Assembly: GCA_036397455.1 (NCBI GenBank)
Contig: DASWIX010000068.1
Coordinates: 1-64,000, forward strand
DNA length: 64,000 bases
Direction of reading: 5' to 3'
From: JADFNB01 sp036397455
GTDB lineage: Bacteria; Gemmatimonadota; Gemmatimonadetes; Gemmatimonadales; GWC2-71-9
A program made the position numbers and the translations under genes. Shown in pieces: positions 17,072-27,380 of this stretch. The notes beneath the pieces are model-generated. The model made no database searches and was not told where the DNA came from. It worked only from the letters and a program-made list of their open reading frames with translations. Numbering within the stretch: position 1 is the first letter of the stretch; every line of letters begins with the position of its first letter.

Positions 17072-17701
17072 ATGTCGCACCGGCCACCGCTGCACAAACG
17101 GTTTTGGGTATACAGCGCGGTTGCCTATCTGGCACCGATCATCATGCAAATCCTGCTGCCGGAAGATCCGGGGTTCAGTGACGAACTGGTCTGGCTGGTG
17201 ACCTTGACCCCGGCGTTCCTCCTGTCGTTGCACTATGGGATGCGGGGGGCCGTGGCGGGCCTCGTCATGGGTACCGTGTTGTTCGGCGTCGTCCAGGTGG
17301 TGATCGCATTGAACTTCACGCCCGACGACTGGCGTATCACGACGCCGATCTACGTCGCGTACGGCACGCTGGCTATCAGCGTCGGTTGGTTATCGGAGGA
17401 ATTGCACGTCTACTATCAGCGTGCCTTGAAGAACGAGCGCCTCGCGGCCATCGGCCAGGCGGCGATCGCGATTCGCCACGAGTTATCCGACGGACTGAGT
17501 GTCATTGCGGCACAAAGCGAGATCGTGAGTTCGGCCGGCGTCCCGCTGGCGGCGGAACAGTCGACGGCCGCCCGGATGATTCGCGATTCCGCGCACCATT
17601 GCGCCGCGACCCTGCAACGACTCACGCACCTCGAGGAATCTCTCCCACCCGTTCGGCTGGCGTCTGGCGTGGAAGCGCTCGATCTCGACGCCGAACCATA
17701 G
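17072..17701 (+). CDS. Histidine-kinase-like membrane protein lacking the ATPase domain
   Basis: 209 aa from ATG 17072; a TTG at 17000 is an alternative. Four membrane segments (MASE-like, about residues 10-110) are followed by a DHp-like helical region with 'AIGQAAIAIRHELSDGL', where H136 is in the phospho-acceptor position, and a second helix. The protein then ends. The catalytic HATPase domain (N, G1, G2 boxes) is absent, and the next frame downstream does not supply it. It is either a truncated kinase or a phosphotransfer/dimerisation partner for another kinase. Confidence 0.6.
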   Translation: MSHRPPLHKRFWVYSAVAYLAPIIMQILLPEDPGFSDELVWLVTLTPAFLLSLHYGMRGAVAGLVMGTVLFGVVQVVIALNFTPDDWRITTPIYVAYGTLAISVGWLSEELHVYYQRALKNERLAAIGQAAIAIRHELSDGLSVIAAQSEIVSSAGVPLAAEQSTAARMIRDSAHHCAATLQRLTHLEESLPPVRLASGVEALDLDAEP

Positions 17702-17786
17702 TCCACATCAGGGTTCAAACCTGGGGCGCCCTCCGAGGAGTCCTTTGCCCCTGCGCGCGGGTGGCGCCACCCTGGCGGCCGACGAC

Positions 17787-18233
17787 ATGGACTGGGCACG
17801 TGACCGGTACGATCGCATGCACTTTCAGGTGCGACCCGGCCAACGTGTATTGACGATCGAATCCGAGCCGATCCGGACGAACTGGCGGGAGTACCGCGGC
17901 CGGCGCGGTCTCCAGGTCACGGTCGAGGTCACCGTACCCGCGGCGGTCTCGCTCAACGTGCAAACCGGCGATGGAGACGTCACGGTCGGAGATGTGACCA
18001 GCGATGGCGACATCACCGTCGGGATCGTCGAGTCCAACGGCATTGCGCTCGAGACCGGCGACGGCGACGTGAGCATCGCCGCGCCGGCGTCCTTCCGCGC
18101 TGATTTCGACATCGAGGGTGAAGACGTCTCACTCGGCCGGGCGTTCCGGGTGGAGGGGCGAGTCACGAGCCGCGGAGCGCCATCACGATCGCGGTCTCCG
18201 GGCACGCCCCGCGGAACTCCACCGACGTCTTGA
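17787..18233 (+). pseudogene. DUF4097-like beta-solenoid fragment, truncated at both ends
   Basis: The frame reads 'VEVTVPAAVSLNVQTGDGDV' and 'ETGDGDVSIAAPASFRADF', typical of DUF4097 adhesin-like proteins, but there is no signal peptide, no clear start (ATG 17787 lacks a ribosome-binding site, and the frame is open further upstream), and the homology stops near 18165. There it runs about 70 bp into the 3' end of the convergent acetyltransferase gene as Arg/Pro-rich nonsense. Both ends look lost by rearrangement. An intact DUF4097 protein is at 36741-37835. Confidence 0.6.
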
Positions 18234-18609
18234 CGGAATCCGGCACGTCGGCGCGAGGGATGGGGTGAAACCCGAACCGGGGAAAGAACCGTTCCGCCGT
18301 TTCGGTCAGCAGGTAGTAGCGCTTCACGCCCCGCGCGCCTCCGAGGGCCAGGGCGGCTTCGGTCAAGCGCCGTCCCAGTCCCGTGCCCCGCCGCGACGCG
18401 GCAACCACCACCGACCGCAACAGCGCGTCGGAACCATGGAGTTCGAGCGCCGCACATCCCACGACGGTCCCTTCCACTCGCGCAACCACGGTGGCGGCTA
18501 GGTGCGCGTCGAGCCCGGCGGACGGCAGCGCCGACGCCGTCAGCAGCATCGTGATCGCCGGGCCGTCGGCGACCGTCGCGGTGGTGATCACCACGGGGGG
18601 ATCGGTCAT
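18163..18609 (-). CDS. arsN2: GNAT N-acetyltransferase, ArsN2-like
   Basis: 148 aa. Acetyl-CoA binding region 'SRRGTGLGRRL' (motif A) and the ArsN2-type C-terminal half 'YYLLTETAERFFPRFGF' followed by 'SVEFRGACPETA'. ArsN2 proteins are found in arsenic operons and probably acetylate arsenic- or methylarsenic-related substrates; no other ars gene is visible here, so the arsenic link is inference. Its ATG (18609) overlaps the TGA of rmuC (ATGA), so it is the second gene of a coupled pair. Confidence 0.82.
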   Translation of the reverse strand: MTDPPVVITTATVADGPAITMLLTASALPSAGLDAHLAATVVARVEGTVVGCAALELHGSDALLRSVVVAASRRGTGLGRRLTEAALALGGARGVKRYYLLTETAERFFPRFGFHPIPRADVPDSVKTSVEFRGACPETAIVMALRGS

Positions 18610-19616
18610 GGCTCCTCTCTCCCCGGAGGCGACGCCGCGAGTACCACGTCCCCGCCCTTGCCACGCCCAATGCCCCGCAGGCGTTCGCCGATGGCGTCCG
18701 CGCCCCGCTCCGCCTCGGTATATTGTTTGGCCGCGTTGGTGAGGTGGCGCCCCATGACACCAAACGCCTCGCGAAAACGGGTGAACTCCTGCTCGAGCGC
18801 GCCGAGTGCATCGAGAATCGCCTGCGCGTGCCGCTCCACTTCGAGTCCGCGCAAGCCGTGAGCCAGAGCGGACAAGTACGCGTAGAAGGTGGTGGGTGAC
18901 ACCGGAATGACCTTGTGGTCCAGCGCGTACCGGAGCGAGCCGACCCCGGGATCGAACGCGTCCGGGCGCATCACCGTCTCGTAGTACACACGCTCGGCGG
19001 GCACGTACATGAGTGCAAACTCGAAGGTGCCCTCGTCCGGTCGAATGTACTTGGCGGCAATCTCGTCAACGCGGTCGCGCATGGTCCGGCCAAACGCGCG
19101 ACGTTCCCGATCGGCCGCCGCGCCCTCGGCTGCGAACATCCGCTCGAATGCTTCCAGGGGGAACTTGGCGTCCACCGGGATCAGGCGGTCACGCAGGCGA
19201 ATCACCGCGTCCACGCGCTCGCCCGAGCGGTAGGCGTGTTCCAACGTATACGCCGAAGAGGGCAGCAACTCCCGCAACAACTCCGCCAGCCACAACTCGC
19301 CTTGGGTACCACGCAATTTGGGAACGTGAAGGAGCCGGTGCAGATCGGACATGTCGTTCCCGAGCGACTCCAGTCGCCGGGTGGCTTCTCCCAGCACGCC
19401 GAGCCGTTCCCGCACGTCCGCCAGCGACCGAGCCTGGATGGCGCTGCTCTCCGCCAGCGCCCGGGGTACGTCGCGCTGCTCGTCCACCAGCGCATCGAGC
19501 CGGGCGCGCAGGTCGGTCAAGCCACGGTCGAACGACATCCACCACACGCCTATCACCGCGGCCGCGGCCGCCAGGCCGACAGCGGCCGCCCCGAGCCAGA
19601 TCACGGGCTCTTGCAT
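18606..19616 (-). CDS. rmuC: DNA recombination protein RmuC
   Basis: 336 aa from ATG 19616. One N-terminal membrane helix (residues about 5-25), a coiled coil, then the RmuC nuclease-like domain 'RGTQGELWLAELLRELL' ... 'RVDAVIRL' ... 'VDAKFPLEAFERM', i.e. a PD-(D/E)xK-type core with Glu, Asp and the DAK motif. RmuC limits inversions at short inverted repeats and is implicated in phage and plasmid control. It is divergent from aceB. TACTTT five bases before the ATG may mark a leaderless start. Confidence 0.9.
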   Translation of the reverse strand: MQEPVIWLGAAAVGLAAAAAVIGVWWMSFDRGLTDLRARLDALVDEQRDVPRALAESSAIQARSLADVRERLGVLGEATRRLESLGNDMSDLHRLLHVPKLRGTQGELWLAELLRELLPSSAYTLEHAYRSGERVDAVIRLRDRLIPVDAKFPLEAFERMFAAEGAAADRERRAFGRTMRDRVDEIAAKYIRPDEGTFEFALMYVPAERVYYETVMRPDAFDPGVGSLRYALDHKVIPVSPTTFYAYLSALAHGLRGLEVERHAQAILDALGALEQEFTRFREAFGVMGRHLTNAAKQYTEAERGADAIGERLRGIGRGKGGDVVLAASPPGREEP

Positions 19617-19749
19617 GCTGCAAAGTAGGAAGAACGGCTCTTGCCGCAACGCCGCCGAAGCTGTCGCGCGGCCGCAACGCCGCAATCCCCCGCCAACCCG
19701 GGGCCTGCCGGGCTAAACGCGTGTAACCGGTTTGGTGACAACGATTAGC

Positions 19750-19764
19750 GACGTGCCTCACGTC
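19750..19764. promoter_or_regulatory. Perfect 6-3-6 dyad upstream of aceB
   Basis: GACGTG-CCT-CACGTC, a perfect dyad, sits 88 bp before the aceB start and 133 bp before rmuC. It is a plausible operator for glyoxylate-shunt control; no regulator gene adjoins it. Confidence 0.3.
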
Positions 19765-19852
19765 GGCATGGCGCTTGCGCCTCCAAGACCCGCCCGGCAC
19801 AGCCGGGGACATTTCAGTCGGTGCCACTCGAAGGCGCCGAGGAAGGCGGGAC

Positions 19853-21487
19853 ATGGCTGCTGTCGGCAACGCGGCATCGCGGCACGCGTCATCGCGCGAC
19901 GAGGTCGCCGGCCCATCGGTCACGCTGACCCGGCCGGTGACCGCATCGCAGCGGGAGATCCTCACGCCGGAAGCGTTGCGGTTCATCGCCGCACTGCATC
20001 ACACCTTCGAATCGCGGCGTCAGGCGCTGCTGACACGACGCCGTCGCACCCGGCAACGCATCCGGAGCGGGTGGTTGCCGCAGTTCCGCGACGACACCCG
20101 CGAGATCCGGGACGCCGATTGGCGCGTCGCGCCCAGTCCGGCGGATCTCTGCGACCGGCGTGTGGAAATCACCGGACCGGTCGATCGCAAGCTGGTCATC
20201 AACGCGCTGAACTCGGGCGCCAATGTGTACATGGCCGACTTCGAGGACTCGCACAGTCCGACATGGGCCAACACACTGGACGGGCAAGTCAACCTGCGGG
20301 ATGCGGTCACGCGGTCGATCAGCTTCACGAGTCCCGAGGGGAAGCACTACGCGCTCAGCGACCAACCGGCGGTCCTGCTGGTGCGGCCCAGGGGTTGGCA
20401 TCTCCCGGAACGACACTGCCTGGTTGACGGAGCGCCCATTGCGGGATCGTTGTTCGATTTCGGGCTCTACCTCTATCACAATGCGACGCAACTGCTCGAA
20501 CGGGGCACGGGTCCGTATTTCTATCTGCCCAAGCTCGAGAACGCCGACGAAGCGCAGCTATGGAACGACGTGTTCGAGGCGGCCCAAGCGTGGCTGGACA
20601 TACCGCGCGGGACGATTCGGGCCACGGTCCTCATCGAGCACATCCTTGCCGCGTTCGAGATGGACGAGATCCTCTGGGCATTGCGCGACCATTCCGCCGG
20701 CCTCAACTGCGGGCGATGGGACTACATCTTCTCGTTCATCAAGACGTTCGCGCACCGGCCCGAATTCGTCCTGCCCGATCGAGGCACGGTGGGGATGGAC
20801 CGGCATTTTCTCGACGCCTACGTCCAACTGCTGATTCGGACCTGTCACCGTCGGGGCATCCACGCCATGGGGGGGATGGCCGCCCAGATCCCGATCAAGG
20901 CCGACGCGGTCGCCAACATGCGTGCCATCGAGAAGGTGCGGCAAGACAAGCTGCGCGAGGTGACGGCCGGGCACGACGGCACCTGGGTTGCGCATCCGGG
21001 ACTGGTCACCGTGGCCCGCTCCGTGTTCGACGAATACATGCCCTGGCCCAATCAGATCGAGGTCCCCCGCGATCCGGTGCACATCGCCGCCGCCGATCTG
21101 CTGGCCGTTCCCGCAGGCAGCATCACGCGGTCGGGCCTTCGTCACAACATCGACGTCGGTATCCGCTACCTGGAGTCGTGGCTGCGCGGATCGGGCTGCG
21201 TCCCGATCTATCACCTCATGGAGGACGCCGCGACCGCGGAGATCTCCCGCACACAGGTGTGGCAGTGGGTTCGTCATGAGGCCCGGATGGACGACGGACA
21301 GACCGTCACCGCCGCATTGGTCGGAATGACCATTCTCGACGTGATGCAGGCCCTCCGTGCCCAGCTCGGCGGCGATCGATTCGCCGGCGGGAAATTCACC
21401 CAGGCGGCACGAATCTTCCAAGAGATCACGACGGCCGATGAACCGGCCGAATGGCTCACCACCGTCGCGTACCAGCACCTCGACTGA
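19853..21487 (+). CDS. aceB: Malate synthase A
   Basis: 544 aa. ATG 19853 is preceded by GGAAGG. The malate synthase signature 'RDHSAGLNCGRWDYIF' is intact, with 'GANVYMADFEDSHSPTW' upstream and 'GGMAAQIP' downstream. The enzyme condenses glyoxylate with acetyl-CoA to malate in the cytoplasm. The next gene, aceA, follows after 19 bp, so the two form the glyoxylate-shunt operon. No aceK is present. Confidence 0.97.
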   Translation: MAAVGNAASRHASSRDEVAGPSVTLTRPVTASQREILTPEALRFIAALHHTFESRRQALLTRRRRTRQRIRSGWLPQFRDDTREIRDADWRVAPSPADLCDRRVEITGPVDRKLVINALNSGANVYMADFEDSHSPTWANTLDGQVNLRDAVTRSISFTSPEGKHYALSDQPAVLLVRPRGWHLPERHCLVDGAPIAGSLFDFGLYLYHNATQLLERGTGPYFYLPKLENADEAQLWNDVFEAAQAWLDIPRGTIRATVLIEHILAAFEMDEILWALRDHSAGLNCGRWDYIFSFIKTFAHRPEFVLPDRGTVGMDRHFLDAYVQLLIRTCHRRGIHAMGGMAAQIPIKADAVANMRAIEKVRQDKLREVTAGHDGTWVAHPGLVTVARSVFDEYMPWPNQIEVPRDPVHIAAADLLAVPAGSITRSGLRHNIDVGIRYLESWLRGSGCVPIYHLMEDAATAEISRTQVWQWVRHEARMDDGQTVTAALVGMTILDVMQALRAQLGGDRFAGGKFTQAARIFQEITTADEPAEWLTTVAYQHLD

Positions 21488-21506
21488 CGCCCGAATTGAG
21501 GTCAAC

Positions 21507-22814
<1,308 letters not shown>

Positions 22815-22907
22815 CTCTCGGCAGACGGCTGGACGGTGGACTCGCCCGGAGCATGCGAATCCCACCCTCCTCAAACACCACCGGCTGGCCGCTGCCGAGA
22901 CCTTCCG

Positions 22908-22936
22908 ACACGCCCGGGCCAAGAACCCGGGCGTGT
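22908..22936. terminator. Terminator hairpin between aceA and the four-helix-bundle gene
   Basis: ACACGCCCGGG (22908-22918) pairs perfectly with CCCGGGCGTGT (22926-22936), loop 7 nt. It lies between convergent genes and can serve both. Confidence 0.7.
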
Positions 22937-22953
22937 TGCGTGATGACCCAGGA

Positions 22954-23385
22954 CTACGGGGTCGTGGCAGGCGTCCGGACGTCAAGCGCCCACCGACCCT
23001 GCCCGTCCGCTCGCGGCACGGTACGACCGGCGGGAAGCGGTGGTCTCCACGGCAACCGCCACACGTGCCGGGCGGCCGCCCGCCGATGATCTTCGAGCGC
23101 ATGCCACACTGCCTGGTCAAGTAACCGGCGCTGGCGCGCCTGCTGCAGCAGGACGCCGAGTTGGGCCACGACAGCCCACCCGCGACGCGCCGACGCGTGG
23201 TCATGGCGTTGGGTGCGGTGAGACGACGCCCGGGCGACATGCGCCGCGAGCGACACTGCCGCCCCGCGCAACTGCGTACGCAGGCCGAAGCGCTCCTCGA
23301 TCGGGAAACGGCTGGTAGCGTCGAATACCGCCAGCACGAGTTGATGCGTGGCACGCCACGCCTCCAGGGAAACGCTCGCAATCAT
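22954..23385 (-). CDS. Four-helix-bundle protein (23S rRNA intervening-sequence family)
   Basis: 143 aa; start taken at ATG 23385 (23412 also possible). The sequence 'LEAWRATHQLVLAVFDAT', then 'FPIEERFGLRTQLRGAAVSL', matches the four-helix-bundle (S23/IVP, TIGR02436) family: helix 1 with W, then 'FP.eErfGL..QlrraavS'. The C-terminal ~50 residues are Arg/Pro-rich and diverge, so the last helix may be degraded. These genes are usually dispersed singly in genomes and have no firm function; some sit in rRNA intervening sequences. Divergent from the molybdenum hydroxylase operon. Confidence 0.7.
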   Translation of the reverse strand: MIASVSLEAWRATHQLVLAVFDATSRFPIEERFGLRTQLRGAAVSLAAHVARASSHRTQRHDHASARRGWAVVAQLGVLLQQARQRRLLDQAVWHALEDHRRAAARHVWRLPWRPPLPAGRTVPRADGQGRWALDVRTPATTP

Positions 23386-23548
23386 GGAAGCAACCTGGCG
23401 ACGTTCGCCCAATGGTCGTCACCGCAATGCTTCACCGCGTACCATCACCACGCGGTTCTCGAGCCTTCATGGCGGTCGCGCCGTCCGGCTTGACGGGCGT
23501 CCGGCAGCGTGCCACCCTACACCTATTCCGCCACGGAGGCACCCTCAC

Positions 23549-24013
23549 ATGACGACGTACGCGTTCACGCTCAACGGGAGCCCGCAGACGGTTGACGTCC
23601 CCGGAGACACGCCCCTGCTGTGGGTCATCCGCGACGTGATCGGTCTCATGGGGACCAAGTTCGGGTGCGGGATCGGACAGTGCCGCGCCTGCACGGTCCA
23701 TCTCGACGGCGCCGCGACCTTTTCGTGTCAGGTTCCGGTTTCCGCGGCGGCGGGTCGAGCGATCACCACGATCGAAGGCCTGTCCGATGACGGATCCCAC
23801 CCGGTACAACGGGCGTGGATGGCGATGGACGTACCCCAATGCGGGTACTGCCAGCCAGGTCAGATCATGTCGGCGGCGGCACTGCTCGCCGAGCATCCGA
23901 GACCGTCCGATGCACAAATCGACGAGGCGATGTCGGGCAACATCTGCCGGTGCGGCACGTACAATCGTATCCGCCAGGCCATTCACCTCGCGGCCGAGGA
24001 GGCAACCCGATGA
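23549..24013 (+). CDS. iorA: [2Fe-2S] subunit of a molybdenum hydroxylase (isoquinoline 1-oxidoreductase alpha type)
   Basis: 154 aa, ATG 23549 with GGAGGC upstream. N-terminal plant-type ferredoxin cluster site 'FGCGIGQCRACTVHLDG' and C-terminal all-helical second cluster site 'CGYCQPGQIM' ... 'GNICRCGTY'. This is the small electron-transfer subunit of two-component Ior-type enzymes. Its stop overlaps the start of the large subunit (ATGA). The real substrate (aldehyde or N-heterocycle) is not predictable. Confidence 0.93.
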   Translation: MTTYAFTLNGSPQTVDVPGDTPLLWVIRDVIGLMGTKFGCGIGQCRACTVHLDGAATFSCQVPVSAAAGRAITTIEGLSDDGSHPVQRAWMAMDVPQCGYCQPGQIMSAAALLAEHPRPSDAQIDEAMSGNICRCGTYNRIRQAIHLAAEEATR

Positions 24014-26127
24014 CCGGTTTTACGGTGAGTCGCCGCGGTTTCTTGCGGGTCACGTCAGTCGCCGGGGCGTATCTGCTCGGATTCCGCTTCGTACCCGGAT
24101 GCCGCGACCAAGTCGGCTGGGCCGGCGCCGAAGGTGAATTGAACGCGTGGATCCGGATCACCCCCGATGACGTCGTCACGCTCACGATCAGTGAGTCGGA
24201 GATGGGCCAGGGAATCATGACGGCCTTGTCGATGGTGCTGGCGGAGGAACTCGACGCCGACTGGTCCAAGGTCGCCGCCCAACCGGCGCCGGCCGACCGT
24301 GACCGATACGGGGGGCAATCGACCGGCGGCTCGACCAGCGTGCGGCAGGACTACGAACCGTTCCGGGTCGCAGGCGCTGCCGCGCGCGAGATGCTGATCG
24401 CCGCCGCCGCCGAGACGTGGGGCGTGGCACCCGCATCGTGCCGCACCGAACGGGGCTATGTCCTCGACGAATCAGGTGACCGGCGCATGTCGTACGGCCG
24501 GTTGGCTGCCCGCGCCGCGGAGATGCCCGTTCCCACCAAGCCGACCCTCAAGGATCCCAGCACGTTCCGCATCGTCGGCCACGACACCAAACGGCTCGAC
24601 ACGCCGGACAAAGTGACAGGCCGGGCGGTATTCGGGATCGACGTCAGTCTGCCCGACATGTTGATCGCCCAGGTGGAGCGTGTGCCGGTGTTCGGAGGCG
24701 CGGTACGGAGCTTCGACGCGACGGCGGCGTTGCAGGTGCCGGGCGTGCGCCACGTGGTCGAGATTCCTTCCGGTGTCGCGGTGGTTGCGGACAACTTCTG
24801 GGCCGCCAAGCGGGGCCGGGATGCCCTCACCGTGACCTGGGATGAGGGACCGGATGGCACGCTCGATAGCGCGCAGATCAGACAGCGATGCCGGGACATC
24901 GTCTCTTCCGGCACGGAGGCGCGTCGCGAAGGCAATCCCGACACGGGACTCCGCGCGGCGGCCAAGACGCTGGATGCGGTCTACGAGGTCCCGTATCTGG
25001 CGCACGCGCCGATGGAACCGTTGAATTGCACGGCGGACGTCCGCGCCGACCGTTGCGAAATCTGGGTGCCGACGCAGTCACCCAGCGGCAGCCAGGGTGC
25101 GGCGAGGCAGATCACCGGTCTCAGTGCGGCGCAGGTCATCGTCCACACCACCTACCTTGGCGGCGGGTTCGGACGACGGTCGCAGACCGACTTCGTGAAG
25201 GATGCCGTACACACGTCCAGGGCGGTGGGCAAACCGGTCAAAGTGATTTGGACGCGCGAAGATGACGTGCGCGGCGGATACTATCGGCCGGCCGCGTACA
25301 ACGAATTCCGCGGCGGCGTCGACGCCAATGGCTGGCCGTCGGTCTGGGTGCACAAGATCGCGAGTCCGTCCATTCTGCTCAGCCTGGGTGCGGAATTGGA
25401 TGGCGACCTCGATCCGACGGGCACGGAGGGGGCGGCCAACCTCCCGTATGGTATCCCGCACATGCAGGTCACGTGGGCGCACCCGGATTCGCCGATCACC
25501 CTTCACTGGTGGCGATCCGTCGGCAGTTCGCAGAACGCCTATGTCACAGAATGTTTCTTCGACGAGTTGTGCCAGTTGGGCGGTGTCGATCCAGTCGAGG
25601 CGAGGCGCCGCCTGCTCGGCGCGCACGTCCGGCACCGACGGGCGCTCGATACCGCGGCGGCGATGGCCGGCTGGGGCTCCGCGGTTCCCGCGGGCCACGC
25701 GCGGGGGGTCGCGGTGCATGAGTCGTTCGGCAGCATCGTGGCGCAAGTCGCGGATGTGTCGCTCCGATCCGATGGAACCCCTCGGGTACACCACGTCTGG
25801 TGCGCGGTCGACTGTGGCATCGTCATCAATCCGGATACCGTGCGCGCACAGATAGAGAGCGGCATCATGTACGGGCTGTCGGCCGCGTTGCACGGGGAAC
25901 TGACCATCGAGCGGGGACGCGTGATGCAAAGCAACTTCCACGATTACCCCGTGGTGCGCATGCACGAGGCGCCGTCGGTTGACGTCACGATTATCGCCGA
26001 GGGTGATCCGATCGGCGGCATCGGCGAGCCCGGATTGCCACCGATCGCGCCCGCGGTCTGCAACGCGCTGCTGCGCCTGACCGGCAAGCCGGTCCGGAAG
26101 CTGCCGATCGGCCGGATGGACGCGTGA
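24010..26127 (+). CDS. iorB: Molybdopterin-binding large subunit, isoquinoline 1-oxidoreductase beta type
   Basis: 705 aa. It has a Tat-type signal 'SRRGFLRVT', so the holoenzyme is probably exported folded. Molybdopterin-binding blocks of the xanthine dehydrogenase family are visible: 'SESEMGQGIMTALSM', 'GGSTSVRQDYEPFR', 'YLGGGFGRRSQTDF' and 'GGIGEPGLPPIAPAVCNAL', the last ending with the catalytic Glu. No XdhC-type maturation gene or cytochrome partner is in the window. Translationally coupled to the small subunit gene. Confidence 0.93.
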   Translation: MTGFTVSRRGFLRVTSVAGAYLLGFRFVPGCRDQVGWAGAEGELNAWIRITPDDVVTLTISESEMGQGIMTALSMVLAEELDADWSKVAAQPAPADRDRYGGQSTGGSTSVRQDYEPFRVAGAAAREMLIAAAAETWGVAPASCRTERGYVLDESGDRRMSYGRLAARAAEMPVPTKPTLKDPSTFRIVGHDTKRLDTPDKVTGRAVFGIDVSLPDMLIAQVERVPVFGGAVRSFDATAALQVPGVRHVVEIPSGVAVVADNFWAAKRGRDALTVTWDEGPDGTLDSAQIRQRCRDIVSSGTEARREGNPDTGLRAAAKTLDAVYEVPYLAHAPMEPLNCTADVRADRCEIWVPTQSPSGSQGAARQITGLSAAQVIVHTTYLGGGFGRRSQTDFVKDAVHTSRAVGKPVKVIWTREDDVRGGYYRPAAYNEFRGGVDANGWPSVWVHKIASPSILLSLGAELDGDLDPTGTEGAANLPYGIPHMQVTWAHPDSPITLHWWRSVGSSQNAYVTECFFDELCQLGGVDPVEARRRLLGAHVRHRRALDTAAAMAGWGSAVPAGHARGVAVHESFGSIVAQVADVSLRSDGTPRVHHVWCAVDCGIVINPDTVRAQIESGIMYGLSAALHGELTIERGRVMQSNFHDYPVVRMHEAPSVDVTIIAEGDPIGGIGEPGLPPIAPAVCNALLRLTGKPVRKLPIGRMDA

Positions 26128-26171
26128 TGCGGGGCTGGGCCGCGCCGCGACGGCGCGGCCCACAACCGCCC

Positions 26172-27380
26172 TCAGGAACCCGAGGCCGCCAGCAGCGCGT
26201 CGACAAACGGCCCGAGTACACCTGACTGGCCGGTGCCGAAGAGAGTCCAGCTATTGATGACTCCGACGAGTTGCCGAGACGGAATGACGATCAAGAACTG
26301 CCCGCCGAACCCCAGCGCGGCCCAGACATCCACGCCGTCGCGATCGATCCGCCACCACTGCAGCCCGTAGCCCCATCCGGCGCCGTTCACCCGTTCCACG
26401 CGGCGCTGCGTCGATGCGGCAACCCATCCTTCCGGCAAAATGCGTTGCCCGTCCCACACCCCATCACGGAGATACAGCAGTCCGACCTTGGCGAGATCTG
26501 CGGCTTCGAGGTACAACCCGCCTTCCGTGTCCGGGAGTCCCCGAGGGGTCTTCTTCCAGTGGAAGTCTTCAATCCCCAGCGGTCCGAACAGGTGTGTCGC
26601 GGCATACGTGTCGGCGGTCTGCCCGGTCGCGCGACGCAGCACCGCCGACATCAGGTGGCTGGTCCCGCTGTTGTAGGCCCACTTGGAGCCGGGCGCCGCG
26701 TCCATCGGTTGATCGAGCGTGAACTGCACCCAGTCCTCGGCAGCCTCGAGCTGGAACGTGGTATTGGTGGAATCCGCGGGCCGGTCGGTCTCGTGCCACT
26801 CGATGCCGCTGCGCATGGTCAGGAGATCGTCCAGCGTCGCCTCCCGGAGACGGGGGTCGACGCGTGAGAGATCGTAGTCGTCCAGAAACGAGAGGAGCGT
26901 CGCATCCGTTCCCGTGATGTCGCCGCGTCGGATGGCGATGCCGATCAGCGCCGAGCTCACGGACTTGGTGACGGACTGGAGCGAGTGCACGTCGCGCCCC
27001 TGGTAGTACGGGTGGTAGTCGGGATGCAGGTAGTTGAAGAGATGGACCTCGCTCGAATCCGTACAGGCATCGATGCCGCAACCGAGAGGCCCCCGCACAC
27101 CGCGGCTGATGATGCGGTAGTCATGGTGGTACCGCTCGTTCATCACGAGGTACCCATCGCGCACCACCACCAGCCGGTCGACCAACCCGTACGTACCGGC
27201 CTCGATCTGCCGGCGGAGTGCGGTCAGCGCCGCCGGCGCCAACCCCTGCGCCTGCGGTGGGGTGACGGCCCATTCGCGGGTCGGCCACGGCGCCTGCCCG
27301 ACCGCCGGCAGGGCGACACCGAGGCCAAGTCCGGCTGTCGCGACCAACAGGCGAACCCTTGCACGAGCAACTGGTCTCAT
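26172..27380 (-). CDS. Secreted serine hydrolase, beta-lactamase fold
   Basis: 402 aa, ATG 27380 preceded by GGAGAAG. Signal peptide ends near 'ALPAVGQA'. Active-site boxes: 'SVTKSVSS' (SxxK), 'YNSGTSH' (YxN) and 'GFGGQ' in the KTG position. It differs from the serine hydrolase at 5323 in having the insert 'HLFNYLHPDYHPYYQGRD' just before SxxK. Substrate unknown; EstB-like esterase or D-aminopeptidase activity is possible. Convergent with iorB. Confidence 0.88.
   Translation of the reverse strand: MRPVARARVRLLVATAGLGLGVALPAVGQAPWPTREWAVTPPQAQGLAPAALTALRRQIEAGTYGLVDRLVVVRDGYLVMNERYHHDYRIISRGVRGPLGCGIDACTDSSEVHLFNYLHPDYHPYYQGRDVHSLQSVTKSVSSALIGIAIRRGDITGTDATLLSFLDDYDLSRVDPRLREATLDDLLTMRSGIEWHETDRPADSTNTTFQLEAAEDWVQFTLDQPMDAAPGSKWAYNSGTSHLMSAVLRRATGQTADTYAATHLFGPLGIEDFHWKKTPRGLPDTEGGLYLEAADLAKVGLLYLRDGVWDGQRILPEGWVAASTQRRVERVNGAGWGYGLQWWRIDRDGVDVWAALGFGGQFLIVIPSRQLVGVINSWTLFGTGQSGVLGPFVDALLAASGS

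Noticed and set aside
18163..18609. Arsenic resistance locus
   Set aside because: Only an ArsN2-like acetyltransferase is present; no arsR, arsB, arsC or arsM lies nearby, so no operon can be claimed.
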